From Euphorbia lathyris (lineage: Eukaryota; Streptophyta; Magnoliopsida; Malpighiales; Euphorbiaceae): a DNA stretch of 64,000 nt. Each line of letters opens with the position of its first letter. Within the stretch, counting starts at the first letter, position 1. The position numbers were made by a program, and so were the translations under genes. Below, piece by piece: positions 34,141 to 45,603 of the stretch. Under the pieces are notes generated by a model. It searched no databases, was not told the origin of the DNA, and saw only the letters and a program-made list of their open reading frames with translations. The stretch covers positions 17,029,001 through 17,093,000 of the forward strand of contig NC_088914.1 in assembly GCF_963576675.1 (NCBI RefSeq). Direction: 5' to 3'.

Positions 34141-34660
34141 TGCTAAGTCGTGTTCCCTTTCGCTTGGTATGTTAAAGTGTAATGTCGATGTTGTGATTTT
34201 CCTTACTCAAGGCACTGCTAGTTTTGGTTTCATTATTAAAGATAATTCTAGTAACGTGGTAGCTGCGTCAGTTAGCTTTTATCATGTTCTTTAAACTCCC
34301 TTATTGTTGTGTGACTTAATCTGCAGGAAACCTTGAGTTGGTTGAAAGAACACAATTACAAAAATATCATTCTGGAATCTGATTCTCAAACATTTGTTAT
34401 GCTTTTCATAGCATAGATGAGATAGATTCTATCTTTGGTTTTATTATCTCTAATTGTAAATCCTTTTGTACGAATATCATTAACTGTTCTATCAGTTTTG
34501 TTAGTCGATCAGCGAATCGTGTATCACATACTCTAACGAGAGCTTCCGGTTCTAAGTCTGGTCGTGAGGTGTGAGATCATGTTCTTTTTTTTTTGTAACG
34601 TTTTGCTTGATGATTCTTTAAAAAGTTTCATTTTTCCTTAAAAAAAGATATAATTCTAAA
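34141..34660 (+). pseudogene. Degenerate LINE RNase H-like fragment
   Basis: The translation in shifting frames gives LKCNVD, ETLSWLKEHNYKNIILESD, IISNCKSF and SRSANRVSHTLTRAS, the same order of motifs as in the intact LINE end at 22070-22640. Several frameshifts and stops. An A-rich stretch follows at about 34640. Confidence 0.7.
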
Positions 34661-35189
34661 AAGTTTTACTGTAGACTAGAATCAGTAATAGTCCCTCTAC
34701 CTAAATAATACCACATCAACAGTTGAACTTATATAAATTGTCTGAATACACGGGATCAGTACTTATCCTGACCCACTGTAAAAAAAAATTCATAATTCCT
34801 GACACACTTAAATTAACGGAATACAGCAATATACCAATCTGGAAAGTATAAACATTCATTTTCATCAATTTATTCCATTAACAAACATGTTTTAAATTGC
34901 CTATTTGGTTTTGGGGTGGTAGCTCCAATCTTTGATATTCTTCCCACCAAAAATATACTCCTTGGAAGGCATGGAATATGAATACTTGTTCACTTTATTA
35001 TCAACAGACCTAGTTCACCTTGGTGTCCTCACTAGTGGGGTTAGCTAGGGTTGGAGCCCGGATATTCCTCCGAATTTAATTCAAAATAATTTTCTCGAGT
35101 CCTTTTTGTTGGAGAGCAAAAAAGATGAAAAGGAACTAATGTAAGGTGTCAATTATCGAGTTAGTGTCGTATTTTGTGCCGTTTTAATT
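34661..35189. other. Intergenic DNA
   Basis: Nothing recognised. Confidence 0.5.
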
Positions 35190-35203
35190 ATTAGGTCAAT
35201 CTT

Positions 35204-36157
35204 TTTTTTAGTTATAATGGAGGGCTAATCCCAAGAAAACACCATAAACAGACCAACCATTAAAGACGGGTCATTCTAGAAGCCCAGACCCACAAAAATC
35301 AGAAAAAAGAATGTCCTGGATACCTGCAGGAGGCGTATCACACTCGTGAAAACCTAAACTCAAACTCCCTTCGTAGTTTGCCATCCAATCAGCTACCCTG
35401 TTCCCTTCCTGTAGGATATGAACGAGCCGCACCTCCCAATCTCTGTCATATAGATCACGACACGCCATAATAAGCCAAGAAAAACGATGTCGTTGAACCA
35501 GCTCATGACTAACAAGCTGAATTACTACCAAAGAGTTTATTTCGAAAACTACATTGCGGTAATGCCTAGTTCATGCGTACTTGAGGTCAAAATACAAACC
35601 CCATAGTTCTGCCAGTAGTACAAAAACCAAGATTCACCGCCACACTTCCTAACCACTGACCATGGGATCCCTCTAGCCGAAGCGAGCCCCGAGTCCCCAT
35701 TGCTTGCACCATCACTATTAAATTTAACACATCTTGCATCCGGAGGAACCCACCTAACCAACACCTCTCTAATAGGCCGATCACAGTACATCTGTTCTAT
35801 ACGGAACGCCTTGGTAATTTCTCTCGCCTTGGCCAAAATAAAATCTAGCTTATTGGGGATTATCGGGATGCTAGGCTCAAAGATCAACGAACAGTGCCAG
35901 CGCCAAATCCACCAAACCGTGACAGTAAAAAGGACCGACCACTCAGTCTCGAGCCAAGTCCCCCTCCTACTCAAACCATCCCGAATCCAATCCACAAACT
36001 CCAAGCTATTAAAAACCAACGAATTTACTGCTGGAATTAAATTTCGCCAAATATCAGTAGCTTTACTGCAGTCGCAAAGAATATGGATAGCAGATTCCGG
36101 ATAGCCATAAACTGCACAAGAAGTATCGTCGCTCAAGTAACGCACCGTCCTTTTAAC
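35204..36157 (-). pseudogene. 5'-truncated LINE, C-terminal zinc-binding and RNase H-like region
   Basis: Flanked by a perfect 14 bp target duplication attaggtcaatctt (35190-35203 and 36158-36171), with a poly-A tail on the minus strand at about 35204-35209. The minus-strand frame 36145-35549 starts in the Cys/His-type zf-RVT region (AIHILCDCSKATDIWRNL, WIW) and enters the RNase H-like domain (CVKFNSDGASNGDSGLASA). It breaks near 35549 and resumes at 35531-35271 (VRLVHILQEGNRVADWMAN). One break separates the frames. Confidence 0.88.
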
Positions 36158-36171
36158 ATTAGGTCAATCTT

Positions 36172-36690
36172 AACTCAATTTAAAAAATTATGTCACAATT
36201 GAGTCAATTTAAATGGGTTAGTAGTATTGATTTCACGTCGTATTTCTAAATCACTGAGTAATTTATAAACGAATGATGGTTAAAATAAAATAGGATTTTC
36301 TTTTTTCTAAGAGTACTTTTTTCGAACATTGCAAAGAACATACATGTATTGGGTCGTCTAACCCAAAGAGAAAATCTGGCCCAAGGTTTTTCCATAATGG
36401 GCTATTTCGAAACAAGTGTTTATAGCCTGTAATCATGTGTGGCACTAATCAAGAAATAACTTTTTTTCAGTTTCTTATTCATTGACTAAGAATAATGAGG
36501 ATGATTTATGGGATTTATGAAATTGGATCATGGGTGATTTGAAAGGGTTTGTGAAATTCAATCTGATTAGAATTAAAAAATATTATCATCGGAAGATAAT
36601 AATAAAAGTTATTTTTAGATTCAACTATTAATTAAGTTTTTTAATTTAAGGGTTACAATTAAGGATTTAATCCTTATAACTAGAAACAAA
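36172..36690. other. AT-rich intergenic DNA
   Basis: Nothing recognised. Confidence 0.5.
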
Positions 36691-36698
36691 GCTAGCAT

Positions 36699-37864
36699 TA
36701 GTGGCGAATACAGGATTACTCGGTTGGGGGGACCGATTTTACACATGGATTCGGAAATTTTTTTTTTTTTGCTAAATCGAACTTGCTTAATTTTTTTTGT
36801 ATATATGAGTGTTATAATTTGAGGGCGAGTCTTGGCGCAACAGTAAACGTTGTTGTCGTGTGACCAAGAGGTCACGGGTTCGAGTCTTAGGAGCGGCCTT
36901 TTGCCAAATAAATTGGCAGGGGAAGGCTTGCCCCTAGTACACCCTTGTGGTGGGACCCCTCTCCGGACCCTCGCTCAGCGGGGATGCGTAGTGCGACCGG
37001 GCCGCCCTTTTTTTATGAGTGTTATAATTTGAATTGTCAAGAACCACTTTTAAATATTAATGTACAATTTTTCAAAATTAAGCTAGATTTCGTTTATAGT
37101 CCTAAACATGTAAAAAAAATGGATTTAGGGAGGACTGAACATGTAAAAAAATTAAAAAAAAATTGATTTCAAATGACCTACTAGACCAAAAAAATAATAA
37201 TAATTTGGATTTATAGAGGCCTAACATGCAAAAAAAATTAGAAATTTGGATTTTAGAGATGCCTAAGAGGTATAAAAAAAATTAGAAATCTGGATTTAGG
37301 GAGTACCTAATAGGTCCAAAATGGATTTAGAGAGTACCTAATAGGTTTAAAATATTGAAATTTTGAAGTTTGGACAAGCCTAACAATGAGATATATTTAA
37401 TTTTCTTTATTAGTTCAATACTAGTTTCTAAAAAAATTATAACATTTTTACATTTTTTTATGTTTAGTTTTAAAATTTTAAAATTTAATTTAGAAATTTA
37501 GTTGTTTGAATCTCAAAAATAAGAAATTAATTTTTTTTTAATGGAAAAGACATAATAAAAATGAGTTCAAAAGTGTTATGAAAATAAATAAAGTAATTAA
37601 AAATGGTAACATAGTTTTATAATTATTGAAAAATAAAATTTAAATAAACAAACATTTTCTAAAATAAATTGAGGTTGGAGGAATTGAACCTAGGACCTTT
37701 AAAAAAAAACAAGTGTTTTAACCATCTCATCTACCTTTGAACAATGAAATATTACTACATAGTTTTGATATAGACTAATATTAGGGGGGCCGAAACTACT
37801 CGTGACTACGGTATTTCCGTTGGCAGGAGGGGCCCGCCCCCCCGGGCCCCCTGTATACGCCCCT
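36699..37864. mobile_element. hAT-type element (1166 bp) with a SINE inside
   Basis: Ends TAGTGGCGAATACAGG and CCTGTATACGCCCCT are inverted repeats with a few differences, and the 8 bp flanks GCTAGCAT (36691-36698 and 37865-37872) are identical. The interior is AT-rich and includes short imperfect repeats of GGATTTAGGGAG (about 37118-37340). A tRNA-like stretch on the minus strand lies at 37680-37735. No transposase. Confidence 0.88.
36823..37014 (+). mobile_element. SINE resembling the Au family
   Basis: 192 bp with a tRNA-derived head: A-box-like TGGCGCAACAGTAAACG near 36833 and B-box GGTCACGGGTTCGAGTC near 36871. It ends in a T-run. A perfect 18 bp target duplication atgagtgttataatttga flanks it (36805-36822 and 37015-37032). 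The body text (CCCCTCTCCGGACCCTCGC) matches my memory of Au SINEs; the duplication and boxes alone establish a SINE. Confidence 0.93.
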
Positions 37865-37872
37865 GCTAGCAT

Positions 37873-37950
37873 AGAGTGCAAAGGATCCGAAGCCCCCCTC
37901 GACTCCACTCTTAAGTAGGGGTGCAGTTCCCTAATACCAGTTTAGTTTGA

Positions 37951-37991
<41 letters not shown>

Positions 37992-39660
37992 AAAAAACAG
38001 AATGCACTAGTGGGGTTTGAACCCTGGCCACTTCACACATACTTCATACTACTTACCACTAAGCTAATTGTTTCCCTTGTTTATTATGGAGCGCGCTGAT
38101 TAATATACCCTTATCCATGTAGCTTGTATTGTTTAATATTTGACACATGCACCTATTAATATCGATTAAATGTGCATAATAATAAATTATGAATAGAAAA
38201 AAAATGTGCATAATAATGAATTATTAATAGAACAAAAAATCCAAAAACATGCTCCAATTTTTTATTTATTTAATTCCTCTATATTTTTTTGTAATTCATG
38301 TTTTTAAATGTTAAGGACGATGTTCTAAATATTGTTACATACGTTCTAACCTTTATAATTTGTGTTCTAAAAATTAAGTATAATGTTTTAAAAAAACCAG
38401 TAAATATATGGACCATTTTTACATTTGTTCTATAATATAATTTATAACTCATATTCTAAATAACATAACGTATGTTCTAAAGTTTATAGTTTGTGTTCTA
38501 AAAATTAAGTATAATGTTCTAAAAAAATCAGTAGATATCTGGATCATTTTTTCATTTGTTCTATAATATAATTTATAACTAATGTTCGAAAAAACATGAC
38601 GCCTGTTCTAAAAAATATAACGTATGTTCTAAAAAATATGTCGTATGTTCTAAACTTCATAGTTCGTGTTTTAAAAGTTAAAATATATGTTCTAACGTAT
38701 TTTAAAAAAATATATTTTCTTATATAAATAAAATATTAACATGAAATTTTATTAAAATATATAATATATTTTTACTTAAAAAATATTATATGGACCATTT
38801 TTGCATTTGTTCTATAATATAATTTATAACTCATATTCTAAATAATATAGCGTATGTTCTAAAGTTTATAGTTTGTGTTCTAAAAATTAAGTATAATATT
38901 CTAAAAAAAATTAGTAGATATCTGGATCATTTTTGCATTTGTTCTATAATATAATTTATAACTCATGTTCGAAAAAACATAACGCATGTTCTAAAAAACA
39001 TAACGTATGTTCTAAAAAATATGTCGTATGTTCTAAACTTCATAGTTCGTGTTTTAAAAGTTAAAATATATGTTCTAACGTATGTTTAAAAAAATATATT
39101 TTTTTATATAAATAAAATATTAATATTAAATTTTATTAAAATATATAATATATTTTTATTTAAAAAATATAGTATTGGATTTTTTTTTAGCATCAGATGC
39201 ACTTAATAATATATAAATAAGAATTGTATAACGAACAAACTAAAGCAAACGTATTTTTATTTAAAAATTATAGTATTAGATTTTTTTTAGCATCAAAAGC
39301 ACTTAATAATATATAAATAAAAGAATTGTATAATGAACAAACTAAAGCAAGTGTATTTTTATTTAAAAAATATAGTATTGGATTTTTTTTAGTATCAGAG
39401 CCACTTAATAATATAAATAAAGGAATTATACAATGAACAAATTAAATAAGTGGCTTAGTGGTAGATGTTGTGTGTGTCTCTCTCTTTCTATGCCTTAGTC
39501 CCAGGTTCGAATCCCTCCACCCTCATTTTTTTATTTAAACTTTAATTAAAAGCATCAAAACTACGTCGTTTCATCTAGTTCTCACCTATCAAAGTGTCCT
39601 CATCTAAGGGAGGGTTCTCACTTGATCCCTCCCCTATATATATATATATATATATAACTT
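37873..39660. mobile_element. AT-rich repeat-built element with tRNA-like inverted ends
   Basis: Bounded by (TA)n tracts (37958-37983 and about 39635-39654). The left end holds GGGGTTTGAACCCTGG and TACCACTAAGC (38012-38065), the right end GGCTTAGTGGTAG and CCAGGTTCGAATCCC (39452-39518), so the ends are inverted copies of a tRNA-like unit. Between them ATGTTCTAAAA-type words recur, a ~300 bp block is duplicated (38407-38704 and 38789-39090, about 382 bp apart), and a ~100 bp unit is repeated three times (from about 39120 to 39445). Superfamily not determined; no coding capacity. Confidence 0.6.
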
Positions 39661-40787
39661 TTATTTGCTTAAATTTTATTTTCTAAATAACTATGTTACT
39701 ACTATTAACTAGTCGAAGACGCACATTGTATGGGTTAATTATATAATATTATTTAACAAATTTTCTTTATTTTATCAGCGTTAGCAATCCATCGGTGAAC
39801 TTGAACTTTGGTTTGACGAACCGTAGGACTAAGTTCGTCCTTCAACTGAACATTTGATTACGTCACTGGAAAATATAATCTGACGTTGGATGTCTTGCAG
39901 TCTTTGAGAGAGTTCTTTTTAACCTATCACCTTTGGTTTTATTCCATCTAGTTTTATGCGTATTATTGGTGTTTAAATTATTATATTACTGGTTTTGAAA
40001 TAAGTCATTTTTCCATCTTACTTTTGTGTACACCCGTCCATTCTTTTTCATCTCAACAGTGGCATAGCTAGAAATTATGGGTTACAAAATTTGGACGACT
40101 AGATTGATGATCAACGACTAGAGAGAAAAAGGAGAAATCAGTGCAAGTTTGGTATATATTTCAATTATGTTCAATTAAGATAACAGAATAAACACAATTT
40201 AATAGTAATTAATATTAATTCAATTTATAAAAAAAAATATTAATTCAATTTATAGTATAATAAATGTATTTTTTACCTTAATCAATATCATTTTTAACAT
40301 AACATTTATTTTCTAATTCAATTTAATATAAAACATAATAACTTAATTCTCTAATTGAAATTCAATCTCTAACCCAAAAATGCTAAAACAATTAGTTATT
40401 ATTTTAATTATATAATATTAAATAATCAAATTATTAATTATAAATTTATGGACATAAATGAAATGTTCAATCAATTAAAATTATCAACAATATTTCTTCT
40501 CAATGTAGTTGTAAATGAACATTATAATTTATATAAAAACTCAACAATTATATCAAAATACGAGTTTTAAATTGAAGGACTACATAAGAAAATACTATTA
40601 GTTTATAGTTCTAAAATATTTCAATTATAGAATAAAATTATTGTTACATAATCAAATGAAACATTATAATACGTTACTAATGGAAATATGATAATTGTAT
40701 ACTTTTTCTTTTTTTTTCACCATTCATTTCTCAATAAAGGGTTATTCTTCTCATTTTGTATTGATATAATCAATTGCACCCGGTTCA
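39661..40787. other. AT-rich intergenic DNA
   Basis: No gene; the stretch 40140-40680 is nearly all A/T. Confidence 0.5.
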
Positions 40788-41187
40788 TTGTAGAAATTCT
40801 CCTCGTATAATTAGGAAAACAGGAAATCAGAATCCAAGTAATAAAGGTCCAAACGCGTCTATGACGGCCCATTACCCATGTCGTAATGCCTTGAATCAGT
40901 ATATCCTGTTTCCTATTCGGAGTAGTATTGGGTTTCAGATTCCTAGTTGGATTGGGATCATGGGTTCCTAGTTGGATTGGGATCATGGGTTCCTAGTGGG
41001 ATTAGGTTAGATTGGGTATTATAAATACCCTATTATGTAAACCTAATCATTGTAATCTGATTTTCGCCTTCTAATAATACTATTCTCCTTCTGCCCGTGG
41101 ACTAGCCAACACAACGTTGGTGAACCACGTAAATTTGTGTTTTTCGATTGCTTGTTTTTTTATCTTTCATTAATTCCGCACAACAAC
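40788..41187 (+). mobile_element. Probable copia LTR or solo LTR
   Basis: Starts TGTAGAAATTC and ends CCGCACAACA. Contains a TATAAATA box (about 41021) and the CCGTGGAC...GAACCACGTAAA segment typical of copia U5 ends, plus a 25 bp tandem repeat of TTCCTAGTTGGATTGGGATC (from about 40941). No target duplication seen. Confidence 0.5.
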
Positions 41188-41640
41188 CCACATCGACAGT
41201 CCAAACACGTCTATAAAGGACCAAACCCAACAAATAGGAACCCAATGCAGCTAGCGGAGTTTGAATCTCCAGACGCAAAGGAATCTTTCGGAATCCTATA
41301 AGACAAAGGATTCCTCCTTTAAGGGACTAGAAATCCTAGCTCCATAAGGATTCATAATGAGATGACAACCTTAAACCTAATCAAACACTATAAATAGACA
41401 GGTATAAACACAAGGTTTAGTACGTTATCTACTATCTCTCAACTAATTCACACACTTCAATCTGATCCAATCATAAATTGACTTAGGCATCAGAGCGGGG
41501 TTGCCGGAATCCAACCCCGCCTGACCTGCATATTGTTTTGTAGGCTCATTACAATGTCGGATCATCATTGCGGCTTTGACACGTAAGCCAGATTAGGTAA
41601 CAAGTTATCACATGGTCTTAGACTAAACCTGTTAATATTG
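41188..41640 (+). mobile_element. Gypsy LTR-like remnant
   Basis: Holds CTATAAATAGACAGG (TATA, about 41388) followed 90-120 bp later by GACTTAGGCATCAGAGCGGG and CCGGAATCCAACCCCGCC, a common arrangement in plant gypsy LTR ends. Borders not resolved. Confidence 0.45.
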
Positions 41641-42514
41641 GTATCAAAATCGACTCTCTACGTGCAATGTATTGGTTCAAGGTGAATCAAATGGAAGTTA
41701 GTGGATCCGTAACGACTGGATCCTAAAAGATGGTGTCAGAATGGAAAGATCGAGTAAAAACCATCCCTAAAAATTGGTGTGAGAGCAAGGAAATTAGTGT
41801 GAATGTAACGACCTGGTTTTAAGGGATGACGCCAGACTAGAAAACTTGAGTAAGAAAAAGTTCTAAAAGATAGTGTCAGCGGGAAAAAAAAAAAAACTGA
41901 ATCTAAGACTGTTATAGTCAAAAGTCAAAAGTATAAATAGAAGTAAGAATCTAATATGTTAAAGTGTGCCAAGTATATGGGTCAAATATGCTAATATTAA
42001 AGTATAAGGGCCAGTTTGGCAAATTTGATGACCATGTTGGATTTATCCGGATATATGGCTAGCTTCCACACTCTCCCTACACATGTAGCTGTAACTGATT
42101 TGGCACCCACCCAACAGATACATTCAACTAATTATTCTGAATTCAGCCATTAGAATTCCAATCCTTCATTTTGGTGGTGTGACTTTTGTGGGTAAACTCT
42201 AATAGGTTGAATGTTGGATAATTCTGCATTTTTCTTAAAATTGTGGGTACAAAATTGAGAAAATTCTCAAGATAAACTACCACCACTCATTTGAATCAAC
42301 CAAAACACCCACCCAAATCCACACTTGCCCTCTCTCTTTCCTTTCCCACCCCAAAAAAACAAAAAAGATCCCAACTTTTCTGATATGCTGCCTCTTCCAT
42401 TCCTTCTTCTCCTTCTCCTTCTCCTTCTCCACCACCTACTACTATGGCCAAGAATATACCTGAATAATCCCTCATCTGTTTTTCGCTTTCTCTTTACTTC
42501 CTCTTCTACTGAAC
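41641..42514 (+). promoter_or_regulatory. Upstream region and leader of PHT2;1
   Basis: No clear TATA box was fixed. From about 42327 the sequence is pyrimidine-rich, with a CTTCTCCTT microsatellite at 42403-42432, typical of a plant Y-patch and 5' leader. An ATG at 42385 in another frame precedes the PHT2;1 start. The distal part (41640-41900) is likely old retroelement DNA. Confidence 0.4.
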
Positions 42515-44910
42515 ATGTCTGCCTCTTATTGCCTTCCTTCTACAAGAAACTCTGTTTCTTCTCATCTCTATCTAACCAGAAACCGCCTGCCAAGACAGAC
42601 TTTTCAGTTCAAGCCTCAACCTCTACCACCAAATCCTTCTCTTCTTTCCCCATTGAGATTCAGAGGTTATAAAATTACTCACCCTTTTGCTAGTATTTCC
42701 TCTTTTGCTGAACCTGGTGGAGAAGAAGAAGAGCACAGGGATGGAATTCAAATTGAGAAACATGAAGAAAAGCTGAAGAATGATGAAACTGAGTTACCTG
42801 GAATGGCTCAGGCCTTTCATATATCTTCAAGCACAGCTTCTGCTATTTCTATAGTTATAGTGTTTGCTGCTCTTACTCTGCCACTATTTATGAAGTCTTT
42901 GGGGCAAGGTTTGGGGTTAAAGACAAATATTTTATCATATACAACACTTTTGTTTGGATTCTATATGGCTTGGAATATAGGGGCTAATGATGTGGCTAAT
43001 GCCATGGGGACTTCTGTCGGATCCGGGGCATTAACTCTCCGGCAGGCGGTGCTAACAGCGGGTATCTTGGAATTCTCAGGGGCACTTTTAATGGGTACCC
43101 ATGTGACCAGCACAATGCAGAAGGGGATTCTTGTGGCTAATGTGTTTCAAGGGAAAGATACTCTACTCTTTGCTGGGTTGCTCTCTTCTCTGGCTGCTGC
43201 TGGTACTTGGTTGCAGGTGCATTTTCTCTTACTGAGTTCTTACATCTTGTTTTAAGGTTTTCAATCATGTAATTCTTCTGTAGTTGTTGTTGGATTTGTT
43301 TTCTTTATGTTTGAATATTAGTTTCAGGAACAAACACTTTAGAAAAACAAAACAATCAAGTCCTCTTCTCAACTAGTTGAGATTTGCTACAAGGAATGCA
43401 GAGTCTTCATTTTCATTCACTTGTGTACATTATAAGATTCAAATGTAGTTTCTTCTAGTTTTCATGCCCTAACTGTAACGACCCCATCATGAGAGGGGCG
43501 ACTCCAGGGTGGAAGACCTGAAAAAGTGGTGCTAAAGGATGGCGATGGGGACAATGATGAACCGGATCCCATATCAAAATGGAAATGGAGAGAGTGACTG
43601 ATGTAGACACATTTTAGCCGTGAGGTTCAAGGAATGAGACTTGGGCCAAAGCGGACAGTATTCTACATTTTATCAGACCGGGCTCTTACATGAACTGAAT
43701 GTGGTTCTTCTGTGATGTATATGTTGAAAGAGGTTGGGTTCTCTTTTAACTGATGCTTGATTTATCATGTTGTCTGATCCAGGTTGCTTCATATTATGGT
43801 TGGCCTGTCTCCACCACACATTGTATAGTAGGCTCAATGGTTGGATTCGGTCTCGTGTATGGAGGCACTGGTGCTGTCTTCTGGAGTTCACTGGCAAGGG
43901 TGACTTCTTCATGGGTGATCTCACCATTAATGGGAGCAATGGTGTCATTCCTCGTCTACAGATGCATCCGTAGGGTATATTCTTACTTGGCTTCAAACCA
44001 TAAACTTTTCTGCTTGGTGGAACTATACAAGCCCCTATTAAGAATTTTCATTCTTGCTGGTTCTCACCATCCTTAGTTTTTGCAGTTTGTATACAGTGCT
44101 CCAAATCCTGGGCAAGCTGCTGCTGCTGCTGCACCGATAGCCGTCTTTGCGGGAGTGACAGGGATATCTTTTGCTGCCTTTCCTCTAAGTAAGATATTTC
44201 CTTTGGCTCTGGCACAGGCTTTAGCTTCTGGTGCTGTTGGTGCATTCTTAGTCTCCAAACTCATCCACAAACAGCTTGGTCATCTACTCGAGAAAGTTAG
44301 TTCAACAAAACCAGAGCCAAAGACGAATACAGTCCAAAACAAAAGTATAGGATTTCTTTCCGATTTCGCAGGACCAACGGGTACCCAATTGGAGATAGTT
44401 TATGGGGTTTTCGGTTATATGCAGGTACTCTCAGCCTGCTTCATGTCATTTGCCCATGGTGGAAATGATGTATCCAATGCAATAGGCCCTCTAGCAGCAG
44501 CATTGTCGATTCTTCATGGCGCTTCTAGTGGAACAGAGATTGTTATTCCAATTGATGTTCTAGCATGGGGAGGATTCGGTATAGTCGCAGGGCTGACAAT
44601 GTGGGGGTATCGGGTGATTGCAACAATTGGAAAGAAGATAACAGAGCTTACACCAACTAGAGGGTTTGCAGCCGAGTTTGCTGCAGCTTCTGTAGTTCTA
44701 GTTGCATCGAAGCTCGGACTACCTATTTCGGCAACACATACATTGGTCGGTGCAGTGATGGGTGTAGGATTTGCCAGGGGACTAAACAGTGTTAGAGCAG
44801 AAACAGTTAGAGAGATTGTGGCTTCATGGTTGGTGACAATTCCAGCTGGTGGTATCTTTGCCGTATTCTATACATGGATCTTTATCAAGCTGTTGCCTTC
44901 CCTATTCTAA
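42515..44910 (+). CDS. PHT2;1: Plastid inner-envelope inorganic phosphate transporter PHT2;1
   Basis: A proton- or sodium-coupled phosphate transporter of the PiT family that brings phosphate into plastids. Exons 42515-43216, 43783-43974 and 44086-44910 join in phase 0 with GT-AG borders to 572 residues, about the size of the Arabidopsis protein. The Ser-rich, acid-poor first ~60 residues suit a chloroplast transit peptide. A hydrophilic Glu-rich linker is followed by two homologous membrane halves, each with the PiT signature: NIGANDVANAMGTSVGSGAL near residue 155 and FAHGGNDVSNAIGPLAA in the C-terminal half. The SWLVTIP segment near the end is also typical. Many membrane segments are visible. 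The start was chosen because it gives the transit peptide and agrees with known family starts. It is convergent with the PADRE gene. The call is secure. Confidence 0.96.
43474..43690. mobile_element. Small LTR-like insertion in PHT2;1 intron 1
   Basis: Starts TGTAACGACCCC and ends GGGCTCTTACA (terminal inverted repeat with mismatches). Related to 33326-33560. It ends 92 bp before exon 2 and does not touch the splice sites. Confidence 0.5.
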
Positions 44911-45603
44911 GTTAGGTCTACATAATCGAAAATTGATCGGTTTTATGTATGTGATTAATCAAAATCACTCATTCTTTTGATATTTGGGCTGATATGATTT
45001 CCTTGATTGGAAATCACAATATATGTGGAACTAAACAAACAAAATCTGTGTTCCTTGTTGATGAATGCATTTGAAAGTCTGATTGTTGTCTCCGCTGTAT
45101 TGAACTCATCTTAAAATTTCTCGATGAACTAGACCAGAACATATCATTTTATAGAATAGGGACATTTTGGTGTATCGATTGCAGGAAATTGTGTGAAAGG
45201 TGAGTCATAATGCAATTCATATGAGTGTTTTTAGTCCATTTTCCAACATGTCATTACTAAAATGCAGGCTGATACATTCCATTCACAGCCTGAACTCAAA
45301 ATTACCAATGAATACACAGATGTAAATGTTGAAACGTTACGCAGAAGTTTGTAATTTAAAATATTGAAAAGGGCTAATGAAAAATAATACGAATGGTAGG
45401 TTATGAAACATGGGAAACAGAGCTCTAACCAGAAATTAGCATCGAAACACTTCTTATTGTGGACTATGTTGGGTTAGCAGACTGCTTCCGAACAGAAGCT
45501 TCACTGCTTCACAACTCTTCAGAAAAAGAGTAAAGAGAACTTTGTCTTCAAGGAACACATAACAGAATATACAGAAATGCAAGTCATCAGGAAGATAACA
45601 TAG
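44911..45603. other. Intergenic 3' regions of convergent genes
   Basis: Contains the PHT2;1 3' UTR and, on the minus strand, the 3' UTR of the PADRE gene. No other feature. Confidence 0.6.

Noticed and set aside
36833..36890. A tRNA gene at the GGGTTCGAGTC box
   Set aside because: It is the head of a SINE with an 18 bp target duplication and T-tail.
39452..39518. A functional tRNA gene
   Set aside because: Only A-box-like and B-box-like words are present; no cloverleaf could be drawn, and the stretch is repeated in inverted form inside a repeat element.
42325..42672. 115-residue Leu-rich frame before PHT2;1
   Set aside because: Product of the CTT-rich leader and overlap with exon 1; kept only as a possible upstream ORF.
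43673..44270. Minus-strand frames across PHT2;1 exons 2 and 3
   Set aside because: Antisense shadows of the transporter exons.
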